A DNA stretch of 5,546 nucleotides from Aquificota bacterium (lineage in GTDB: Bacteria; Aquificota; Aquificia; Aquificales; Hydrogenothermaceae), in contig JAADDV010000144.1 of NCBI GenBank assembly GCA_013153795.1, forward strand, positions 1 to 5,546. The letters are read 5' to 3'. The notes below the pieces were generated by a model, which saw nothing but the letters and a program-made list of their open reading frames with translations, did no database searches and had not been told where the DNA came from. The position numbers and the translations under genes were made by a program. Shown in pieces: positions 1-5,546 of the stretch; the first letter of the stretch is position 1, and each line of letters starts with the position of its first letter.

Positions 1-197
1 AACCAGTTGTTGCATACATTGCAGGGGTTACAGCTCCTCCAGGAAAAAGAATGGGACACGCTGGAGCTATTATCGCAGGTGGAAAAGGAACAGCTGAAGA
101 AAAGTATAAGGCTCTTGAAGCAGCAGGAGCAGTAACAGTTAAAAATATCTCTACAATTGGCGATGCAGTAGAAGAAGTTTTAAAAAAGCTTAAATAG
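1..197 (+). CDS. sucD: Succinyl-CoA synthetase alpha subunit, C-terminal end (partial)
   Basis: This is the last 64 codons of sucD, reading in frame from base 3 and ending in TAG at 195-197; the 5' part lies outside the window. The enzyme interconverts succinyl-CoA and succinate with ATP/ADP in the cytoplasm, in the oxidative or reductive TCA cycle. The fragment begins PVVAYIAGVTAPPGKRMGHA and continues through GAIIAGGKGTAEEK. This matches the conserved SucD segment carrying the phosphorylated active-site His (His246 in the E. coli enzyme), seen here in the RMGHAGA motif. The C-terminus ends in a short amphipathic helix (VEEVLKKLK), the usual SucD length after the active site. Related small subunits of ATP-citrate lyase or citryl-CoA synthetase share this fold, but the short end right after the helix and the close match favour SucD. 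The gene converges on the minus-strand operon. Its sequence is visibly less AT-rich than that operon, as expected for a highly expressed core enzyme. Confidence 0.93.
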   Translation, partial: PVVAYIAGVTAPPGKRMGHAGAIIAGGKGTAEEKYKALEAAGAVTVKNISTIGDAVEEVLKKLK

Positions 198-205
198 ATT
201 TGTAT

Positions 206-231
206 AGCCTCCCATTTGGGAGGCTTTATTT
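206..231 (+). terminator. Rho-independent terminator of sucD, between convergent genes
   Basis: AGCCTCCC (206-213) pairs perfectly with GGGAGGCT (218-225) around an ATTT loop, giving an 8-bp stem with 6 G-C pairs. A T-rich run follows (TTTATTT including the last stem base), so it should work as an intrinsic terminator for sucD, whose stop codon is 8 bases upstream. On the minus strand the same hairpin lies only 4 bases past the cytochrome stop codon, but the bases after it in that direction (ATACAAATC) are not U-rich. It may protect or pause that transcript, but it is a weaker terminator there. Confidence 0.85.
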
Positions 232-1906
232 AGAAAGTCTTCTTTACTTCAGCTATAATCTCTCCAGAGTTATCCTCTTTTTCATACATAGATTTAAATT
301 TTCTAACATACTCACTGTTATTTTCATCTTTCAATAAATCTTTATAAAAAGCATAAGAAAGAGATTGAAACTTTAAATAAGCTTCTATTGTGTAAGGGCC
401 TTCATGACCTGTTATATCTATCTTGTAGATAAGAGTGTCTTTTCCACCTACAAAATCATTATCAGAAAAAGCATTCCCCTGAGGTTTTATATCCTCAGTT
501 GCTGTTTTTTTATCAAAACCTTCTGGCAAGAGTCTGTTATCTTTTATATATTTTGCTCCTCTTAAAAGAGTGTAAGTAACTTTGTTTTCAATATCTGCCA
601 TCACAGACTCATAAATTTGAACTTTATCTTCACTATCTATAATCTGATAATGAGGCTCATAATTATTTCCTTCATCAGCATCGCAACCTATAATTCTTCC
701 ATCACGTAAAGACTTTCCTGATTCAAAAACAACATTTCCATTTTTATCTTTAACTATAAAATGAATCCAAACTCTTCTGGAGGGATATCCTGTAGGAAGC
801 TTATGACCAGATTTGTTTATAACAGTAACAGGAATCTCTAAAACATTTTCTTGTTTTGCTATATTCCCTATTTCTATTGAAGCAGAGCTTTTTAAAATAT
901 CCTTTGTTCTGATTATTGTCTGGTCAAAATGCTCTTCTGTTGCAGTTAGAGCAAGAGTTTCTATGTTATTTCTTAAAATTTTTAACATAAAAATATTTCC
1001 ACCAACAAAGTAATGTTTATAGAAAGGTTCTCTTTCAGGGAGATGACGGCGAGGTCTAGTTGATATTACAACACCTCCATTTGCTAAAGGCATATGACAG
1101 TCTTGACAAGATAAATCATCAGCTGTTCCATCTCCAAATATACTGTGTTTCCATTCTAAATATGCAGTTTGTTCAGGTATTTCTCCTATAATATTTCCAT
1201 TGTCATCTAAAGTAGGTGTATATAAAGTATGACACGTAGCACAAAGCTCTGATTTAGTCATATGAGCTGAGTAAACAGGAATATATTCTACGCTATTTAT
1301 CATAGGATTTTGAAAAGGATTTGGAAAATGTCCATAAATAGGACGATATGGTCTTGGAGTATCTTTGTCTATTGTATAGTTTCCTGAAAAACTTTCTTTA
1401 GTTCCAAGCTTTCCATCATCCTGAATCTGATGACAAACGGTGCAGGAAACTCCATCCATTGCTAAAAGATGATATTTATTATCAGGATTTAAAAATCCAT
1501 CTCCAAAAATAGCAATAGTATCATTATCAAATTCAGCCTGTTTTTCAGCCATAGGCATGTGACACGTTGCACATTTTATTTCAATAACCTCTTTTGCAGG
1601 TTTGTTTCTTAATATTTCAACCTCAGTTTTTGCTTGCCAGAAAGGGTCTTTTGAAGAATTAGCCATCATTGTAGAGCGCCAATCTGTATCAATAGATACA
1701 TCTTCCCCTTGTTTATCTACAAGATTAGAATGACACTGAGCACAATTTCCAGAACCAGAAAAATGAGTGGTTTTAAATTTTACTAAATCAGTAGAAGGGG
1801 TAATTCTTATAGGTTTGTCATTAAAAGGTGAACCATTTCCACCTCCATCTCCACAGCTGGAGATAAAAACTGTTGCTAAAGAAAAAAACAAAAGTTTCTT
1901 TTTCAT
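230..1906 (-). CDS. Five-heme c-type cytochrome lipoprotein
   Basis: A 558-residue exported multiheme cytochrome, probably carrying electrons in the periplasm or on the outer membrane. Residues 1-17 form a lipoprotein signal peptide (MKKK, hydrophobic core, lipobox ISSC) with Cys18 as the lipidated residue, followed by a flexible GDGGGNGS linker. Five CXXCH haem c sites lie at about 55-59 (CAQCH), 112-116 (CATCH), 155-159 (CTVCH), 222-226 (CATCH) and 267-271 (CQDCH); two continue as CHMP. Other His residues, near YGHF, SAHM, WKHS, RRHLP and YKHY, may be distal ligands. From about residue 355 comes a haem-free, beta-rich domain with an NKSGHKLPTGYPSRR motif, recalled as typical of a family of multihaem cytochromes. 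The ATG at 1906 is chosen because AGGAGG sits 6 nt upstream and it starts a clean signal peptide; an in-frame ATG 10 codons earlier lacks both. The start overlaps the secretin stop as ATGA, so the two are probably coupled. The redox partner and substrate cannot be read from the sequence. Confidence 0.9.
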   Translation of the reverse strand: MKKKLLFFSLATVFISSCGDGGGNGSPFNDKPIRITPSTDLVKFKTTHFSGSGNCAQCHSNLVDKQGEDVSIDTDWRSTMMANSSKDPFWQAKTEVEILRNKPAKEVIEIKCATCHMPMAEKQAEFDNDTIAIFGDGFLNPDNKYHLLAMDGVSCTVCHQIQDDGKLGTKESFSGNYTIDKDTPRPYRPIYGHFPNPFQNPMINSVEYIPVYSAHMTKSELCATCHTLYTPTLDDNGNIIGEIPEQTAYLEWKHSIFGDGTADDLSCQDCHMPLANGGVVISTRPRRHLPEREPFYKHYFVGGNIFMLKILRNNIETLALTATEEHFDQTIIRTKDILKSSASIEIGNIAKQENVLEIPVTVINKSGHKLPTGYPSRRVWIHFIVKDKNGNVVFESGKSLRDGRIIGCDADEGNNYEPHYQIIDSEDKVQIYESVMADIENKVTYTLLRGAKYIKDNRLLPEGFDKKTATEDIKPQGNAFSDNDFVGGKDTLIYKIDITGHEGPYTIEAYLKFQSLSYAFYKDLLKDENNSEYVRKFKSMYEKEDNSGEIIAEVKKTF

Positions 1907-4104
1907 TGCTTTCCTCCTGAAGTATTTACTGGCCATAAATCTTCTGTTGTTTCTAAATCATATTTTTGGAATATATTTGTTGATTGAATAAACTTCTTAG
2001 TTAATTCATCAAGTTCATCTGAGCTATCAAGAATATAAGGAGTTATTTCTACAATAAGCTCAGTTTTCTTTTTCTCATTTGAACGAATTTTAAAAAGATG
2101 CCCTAAAATTGGTAAATCTCCCAGTCCAGGAACTTTATTTTCACCTTTTCCTTCTGTTTCACTTATAAGACCACCTAATAAAACTGTTTCTCCTGAACGT
2201 AAAGTTACTTCTGTATTTATAGATCTATTTAAGATAATTGGAGAGTTTAGACCTGGAGCGTATCCCTGCACTTCACTTAAAGATTGAGTAAGTTTTATTC
2301 TTAACTTTCCTTCTGAAGTTACTGTAGGAGTAACAGATAAATTTATTCCTGTTGAACGATACTGTATATTTCTTAATATACTTGGCTGATTACCAGCTGC
2401 TAAATCAGGAGAAGTAGATTCACTTGTTACTACAGGCACCTGAGTTCCTACACTTATAGAAGCTGATTTTCCATCTAAAACAACTAAATGAGGTGTTGAA
2501 ATAATATTTACTAAGTTTTTACTAGCAAAAGCACTGAGTATAGCTTGAAATCTACCACTTGTTCCTGTAAGAGTATATAAAACTCCAGCTGCACCAGCTG
2601 CTCCACTTCCTGATAAAAAGTTAATATTTCCAATCATATCTTTACTTGTATGTTTTAAATACCACTCAAGACCATACTTTAACTCATCAGATAAAGTAAG
2701 CTCAGCAATAGTAACTTCTACTAAAATTTGTTTTGGAGGAGTATCTATTCTTTTTAAAAGCTGCTTTATTTTTTTCCAATCAGAAGGATATGCAGAAATT
2801 ATTAGAGTATTTCTTTCTTCATCAACAACTACATTAAAATTCTCAAAAGGAGAAATACTTTTTGAAGCAGATGCTTTAGATATTTGTTTTTGTTTATTTT
2901 GTTTTTCTTTGGTTTTTGTTAAAGGTTTCTTTACAACCTTTGTTGTTATACTTCCAAGAAGTTGTTCTAATATGTTTTTTACCTCTTTAGCTGACCTATT
3001 TTTTGTTTTATAAGTGAAAAGTCTAATATCTTCTCCTAAAGATTCGATTGTATCTATTTTTGAAGTCCAAAACTTAATTGTATTAATCCATTCTTTATTT
3101 GGAGATATTACTAAAACTCCATTTAATTTCTCTAAAGGGACTAAAATAATTCCATTTTTTGAAGGGTCAGGAGCTAAAGGAATACCCATGTTTTTAAGAA
3201 TATTTGTAATCTCTTTTTTAAAATCCTCAGGTGTTATATATTCAAGCTTCACTAAGTATATTTGTTTATCCTCAAAATAAGGTCTATCTAAAATATTTAT
3301 TAATCTTAAAACTTTCTTTATTTTTTGAACCTCTCCAGATATTAATATAGCATTTGTATAATAAAGTCTTGTAAAAAGAACATTCTCCTTAGCTGGAATA
3401 AATAAAGAAACTGCAGACATTAGTCTTTGTGCATCTACATAATAAGTAGGAATTATAACTGAAATCCTTTCATCAGGAGGTAAATATCTATCTATTTCTC
3501 TACCTATAATGATTTTATCTGAATAAATAGATAATTTAACTTTTTTAGCTTTTTCTATTTTAAATATTCCATTTTGATATTCTACTGAAATTTGATATTT
3601 TTTTAACAGATTAATAACAAATAATAAAAACTCCTTAGGTTTCATAGGTTCAACCATGTTGATGGTTATTTTATCTTGAATTCTTTGAACTTCTGGTGAG
3701 ACTATATAGTTAACATTTAAAATTTTTCCGAAAACTAGATTTATAAAATCATAAATAGGAATATCTTCTACTGATATTTGAACATCCCCTTGAACAGGAA
3801 GGTATATTTGACGAACAGTTTTCTCTTTTCTTTCTATTGAAAAAGATATCTTAGGTTTTTCAATAGGATTTGGAATTTTTATTAGCTGTAATTTATATTT
3901 TGTTTTTTTCTTTTTTTTATTTTTACTATCTTCTATATTAGTAATTTCTTCACTTTCTTTTATATCGTTGCTTTCTTTTTTTTCTATTTCTTCATAAATA
4001 TTTTTAAAAACAGGTGGCTTAGGTGCATAAGTTTCTTTTTGAGCACAGGACAACATAAATACAAAAGACAGTGATAAAAGCACTAAACCTCTATTAACGC
4101 CCAT
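1903..4104 (-). CDS. gspD: Outer-membrane secretin, GspD type, predicted lipoprotein
   Basis: A 733-residue secretin, the multimeric outer-membrane channel of type II secretion or type IV pilus machines. A signal peptide ends at a lipobox-like MLSC (Cys20). Residues 35-75 are a low-complexity Lys/Glu segment. By pattern, N0 is about 107-185, N1 about 214-275, N2 about 284-355 and N3 about 361-455, with a Lys/Gln/Ser-rich insertion at about 386-420. The secretin core is about 456-693, opening with RIDTPPKQILVEVTIAEL, then YGLEWYL, the NIISTPHLVVLDGKSA stretch, LLGGLISE and the signature VPGLGDLPILGHLF at 658-671. About 40 residues follow the core. Several N1-type repeats and the YGLEWYL motif favour GspD over PilQ, which usually has AMIN domains, but the gene order is pilN-O-P-Q, so PilQ remains possible. 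The start ATG at 4104 has AAGGAG upstream and overlaps the previous gene by 11 nt. The stop overlaps the cytochrome start. A lipidated secretin could reach the outer membrane without a separate pilotin. Confidence 0.92.
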   Translation of the reverse strand: MGVNRGLVLLSLSFVFMLSCAQKETYAPKPPVFKNIYEEIEKKESNDIKESEEITNIEDSKNKKKKKTKYKLQLIKIPNPIEKPKISFSIERKEKTVRQIYLPVQGDVQISVEDIPIYDFINLVFGKILNVNYIVSPEVQRIQDKITINMVEPMKPKEFLLFVINLLKKYQISVEYQNGIFKIEKAKKVKLSIYSDKIIIGREIDRYLPPDERISVIIPTYYVDAQRLMSAVSLFIPAKENVLFTRLYYTNAILISGEVQKIKKVLRLINILDRPYFEDKQIYLVKLEYITPEDFKKEITNILKNMGIPLAPDPSKNGIILVPLEKLNGVLVISPNKEWINTIKFWTSKIDTIESLGEDIRLFTYKTKNRSAKEVKNILEQLLGSITTKVVKKPLTKTKEKQNKQKQISKASASKSISPFENFNVVVDEERNTLIISAYPSDWKKIKQLLKRIDTPPKQILVEVTIAELTLSDELKYGLEWYLKHTSKDMIGNINFLSGSGAAGAAGVLYTLTGTSGRFQAILSAFASKNLVNIISTPHLVVLDGKSASISVGTQVPVVTSESTSPDLAAGNQPSILRNIQYRSTGINLSVTPTVTSEGKLRIKLTQSLSEVQGYAPGLNSPIILNRSINTEVTLRSGETVLLGGLISETEGKGENKVPGLGDLPILGHLFKIRSNEKKKTELIVEITPYILDSSDELDELTKKFIQSTNIFQKYDLETTEDLWPVNTSGGKQ
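1913..1918 (-). promoter_or_regulatory. Strong ribosome binding site of the cytochrome gene
   Basis: AGGAGG on the minus strand, 6 nt before the ATG at 1906. It lies inside the last codons of the secretin gene (encoding Gly-Gly-Lys-Gln). It decides the start of the cytochrome gene and, with the ATGA stop/start overlap, points to translational coupling with a strong independent site for re-initiation. Confidence 0.85.
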
Positions 4105-4693
4105 TCTTAAACTCCTTCTCGAGCTTTTTCTTAAACTGTTCTAAATCTACAAAGAAAACTTTTAATTCTAACTTTTCGTATTTTTTTTCTGATACTGGAA
4201 ATTTTACGATAATCTTGGATGAAGTTATTTTATCTACAATTAAGTTATCTGTTAGTCTATCTTTTTCTACTACTATTTTGTATTCATTTTTTTCTGGATT
4301 ATAAAATATAGCAAAAGATTTTTTATTAACTAAAAAAACTCCATAAAATCCCCATATTTCATTCGGATTTTCAGGATTTACTATATACTCTCGATTACCT
4401 TCTTTTGTTATTGTGTATCTTATATATTTTTTTTCTTTTTTATCTTCCTTTTTTTCTTCTTTAATTTCAGGTTTGGGATATCTCCATAACTCCCATTCAC
4501 TTAAAATGGAAATATCATTATCTTCAAGCTGATTCTTTATTAAAAAAGATATATCTATTATTTCAATGGATTTCATTTTAAAGGAAAGATTATCTTCTGG
4601 AAATAATTCCTTTCTCTGCATAAAAAAGTCAACAAGAATATATATAGAAAGAAGTAGCAAAGATATTATAAATATAATTAGATTTTTATTCAT
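4094..4693 (-). CDS. GspC/PilP-like inner-membrane protein linking platform and secretin
   Basis: A 199-residue bitopic membrane protein, assigned by domain pattern and position. Residues 5-23 are one hydrophobic membrane helix after a short MNKN start, placing the rest in the periplasm. Residues 76-90 are a highly charged Lys/Glu linker. Residues about 112-165 (from EIWGFYGVFLV, through SFAIFYNPEKNEYKIV, to LIVDKITSSKIIVKF) follow the beta pattern of the GspC homology region and PilP: a GV-x strand, an AI strand, a loop, a v-x-I turn and a final V strand. In those families this domain binds secretin N0, and the gene lies directly before the secretin. A membrane anchor rather than a lipobox makes it more like GspC than PilP. 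The last ~30 residues form a charged, probably helical tail. It overlaps the PilO-like gene by 8 nt (ATGAATAA) and the secretin by 11 nt. Its ribosome site is weak (GAGAAAGA), so coupling is likely. Sequence similarity is low; the assignment is moderate. Confidence 0.65.
   Translation of the reverse strand: MNKNLIIFIISLLLLSIYILVDFFMQRKELFPEDNLSFKMKSIEIIDISFLIKNQLEDNDISILSEWELWRYPKPEIKEEKKEDKKEKKYIRYTITKEGNREYIVNPENPNEIWGFYGVFLVNKKSFAIFYNPEKNEYKIVVEKDRLTDNLIVDKITSSKIIVKFPVSEKKYEKLELKVFFVDLEQFKKKLEKEFKNGR
4112..4117 (-). promoter_or_regulatory. Ribosome binding site of the secretin gene
   Basis: AAGGAG on the minus strand, 7 nt before the ATG at 4104 and inside the last codons of the GspC-like gene. 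It supports this ATG, which gives a complete signal peptide, as the secretin start. Confidence 0.75.
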
Positions 4694-5237
4694 TTTCTTT
4701 CTCTTTCTCAGATGTTATTAGTTTATATGTAGAAACTTTGAACGCAAAAAGAAGACTAAGAGGTCGTGTTCGGCCTATTTCAAGGCTTTTAAGTTGAATA
4801 AGTTTTTCAAATTCGAACATATCTATAAAAAACTTTGCTACTGATGGAGGAGTCCCTTTTACACTAACATTCATAGGAAGCTCCTTATAGTTATATTCTT
4901 CATAAACTAAAGGTTCATCCCAAGAAGCTCCTAAAAAATTTGTTTCATAGGATAAAGCAATATTTTTTAGATAATTTTGAACTTCACTTTGGATTTCTGA
5001 ATCATTTTTATCTTTAAAAATCAAACTTTCATTTTTTTGAGCTATTTCTAAAGACTTATTTATTTGAGCTAGGATTTCTTCTTTTTTTTCTAAAATACTT
5101 TCTTCTTTACTAACTTTTAAGTTTAAATATTTAATTTCATCAATCAAAGTTTTTATTTTTTCATCATAAGATGGTATATATACTACATATATAAGAATGC
5201 TTATAAGTAAAAGGATTAAATCTCTATTTTTTTTCAT
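4686..5237 (-). CDS. PilO/GspM-like inner-membrane assembly protein
   Basis: A 183-residue protein with the layout of PilO and GspM, which pair with PilN/GspL to form the inner-membrane platform of pilus and type II secretion machines. Residues 7-21 are a single membrane helix (LILLLISILIYVVYI), residues about 24-70 a Lys/Glu-rich coiled coil, and residues about 80-175 a compact alpha/beta domain. That domain includes ELPMNVSVKGTPPSVAKFF, the PilO-like 'pl-x-v-x-v-x-G-x-x-x-x-v-x-x-F' strand-helix pattern, and ends in a final strand (LLFAFKVSTYKL). The ATG at 5237 overlaps the end of the upstream PilN-like gene by 14 nt; AAGGAA lies about 10 nt upstream, a rather long spacing. Its stop overlaps the next start. 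The assignment rests on architecture and gene order because these proteins diverge strongly. PilO and GspM cannot be told apart here. Confidence 0.75.
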   Translation of the reverse strand: MKKNRDLILLLISILIYVVYIPSYDEKIKTLIDEIKYLNLKVSKEESILEKKEEILAQINKSLEIAQKNESLIFKDKNDSEIQSEVQNYLKNIALSYETNFLGASWDEPLVYEEYNYKELPMNVSVKGTPPSVAKFFIDMFEFEKLIQLKSLEIGRTRPLSLLFAFKVSTYKLITSEKEKENE

Positions 5238-5546
5238 CTTTTATCCATTCCTTAACATACAATTCTAAATCTAGAATTTCATAATCTTTACTATATCTAT
5301 CAGGAGAAGAAGTTAATATTTTTACATCTTTAAAAAGATTTGTTTTTAAAAGATTTTTAATAAAACCTTCTCTTTTTTTTGGCAAGCCTACAATTAAAGA
5401 AACTAAATTTGGAGAATAAGAAACAGAGTTAATAAACCCATCATGAGAATAAATAACTTTTGCTGTTTTTGCTATAACTTTGGGAGCTAAGGGATATCTA
5501 AATTCTCGTTTTATAAAAGTATCCCAAAATTCTTTTTTTTCCTGAG
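5224..5546 (-). CDS. PilN/GspL-like protein, C-terminal domain (partial)
   Basis: An open frame enters from the right edge (first full codon at 5544) and runs 106 codons to TAG at 5226-5224; its start lies outside the window. The fragment begins QEKKEFWDTFIKREF and has no membrane helix. Its last 60 residues follow a ferredoxin-like alpha/beta pattern: a strand (NLVSLIVGLP), a helix (REGFIKNLLKTNLF), a strand (KDVKILTSS), then a final strand (YEILDLELYV). This is the layout of the periplasmic C-terminal domain of PilN and GspL, in which a helix ends in 'L-x-x-x-x-x-F-x-x-V'. Position immediately before the PilO-like gene supports this, since PilN and PilO are encoded together and form a heterodimer. 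It overlaps the PilO-like start by 14 nt. The N-terminal membrane helix, and any actin-like GspL or separate PilM part, would be outside the window. Without them the assignment is moderate and the choice between PilN and GspL is open. Confidence 0.6.
   Translation of the reverse strand, partial: QEKKEFWDTFIKREFRYPLAPKVIAKTAKVIYSHDGFINSVSYSPNLVSLIVGLPKKREGFIKNLLKTNLFKDVKILTSSPDRYSKDYEILDLELYVKEWIKDEKK

Noticed and set aside
813..1013. Plus-strand open frame of 66 codons opposite the cytochrome.
   Set aside because: It is antisense to a well-supported gene, has no recognisable domain and is explained by the coding pattern of the other strand.
1907..1936. Upstream in-frame ATG at 1936 as the cytochrome start, adding MASKYFRRKA and an RR pair that might suggest a Tat signal.
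   Set aside because: The ATG at 1906 has AGGAGG at ideal spacing and begins a standard Sec lipoprotein signal. c-type cytochromes are exported unfolded by Sec, and the longer form would spoil the signal peptide N-terminus.
1767..1991. Plus-strand open frame of 74 codons with hydrophobic stretches across the secretin-cytochrome junction.
   Set aside because: Its hydrophobic part is the complement of the Lys/Phe-rich signal peptide region; no family resemblance was seen.
3014..3280. Plus-strand open frame of 88 codons opposite the secretin N2 region.
   Set aside because: It is a shadow of the secretin reading frame without a recognisable product.
3896..3925. Long T-rich run with repeated TTTTTTC units, considered as a terminator tail or simple repeat.
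   Set aside because: It encodes the Lys run in the secretin N-terminal linker on the minus strand, and no hairpin stands beside it.

Overview
The window looks like an AT-rich, Lys/Ile/Glu-rich, Gram-negative (diderm) bacterial chromosome. A diderm is required because the main operon encodes an outer-membrane secretin and two lipoproteins. Gene content (a SucD tail, a multiheme cytochrome, a secretin operon) and composition would suit a chemolithotrophic or anaerobic thermophile such as Aquificota (Hydrogenothermaceae-like). That placement is inference at low to moderate confidence; no ribosomal marker is present.

Layout. Positions 1-197 (+) hold the last 64 codons of sucD, the succinyl-CoA synthetase alpha subunit. 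A perfect 8-bp hairpin with a U-rich tail (206-231) follows in the 32-bp gap between convergent genes. Everything else is one minus-strand operon, read from right to left: the C-terminal part of a PilN/GspL-like protein (5546-5224, start outside the window), a PilO/GspM-like protein (5237-4686), a GspC/PilP-like inner-membrane protein (4693-4094), a lipoprotein secretin of the GspD type (4104-1903) and a five-heme c-type cytochrome lipoprotein (1906-230). All four junctions overlap, by 14, 8, 11 and 4 nt. There is therefore no room for internal intergenic promoters, and translational coupling is likely. The operon promoter lies beyond the right edge.

How the genes may work together. The PilN/PilO-like pair would form the inner-membrane assembly platform, the GspC-like protein would link it to the secretin, and the secretin would form the outer-membrane pore of a type II secretion or type IV pilus-like machine. 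The gene order is that of pilN-O-P-Q, but the secretin and the bitopic GspC-like protein look more like type II secretion. The most notable point is the last gene. A five-heme lipoprotein cytochrome with a Gly-rich linker after its lipidated Cys is coupled by an ATGA overlap to the secretin. This suggests, but does not prove, that the cytochrome is a substrate or partner of the secretion machine and is displayed on the cell surface for electron transfer. No mobile element, CRISPR array, tRNA or rRNA was seen, and coding density is close to 100%.
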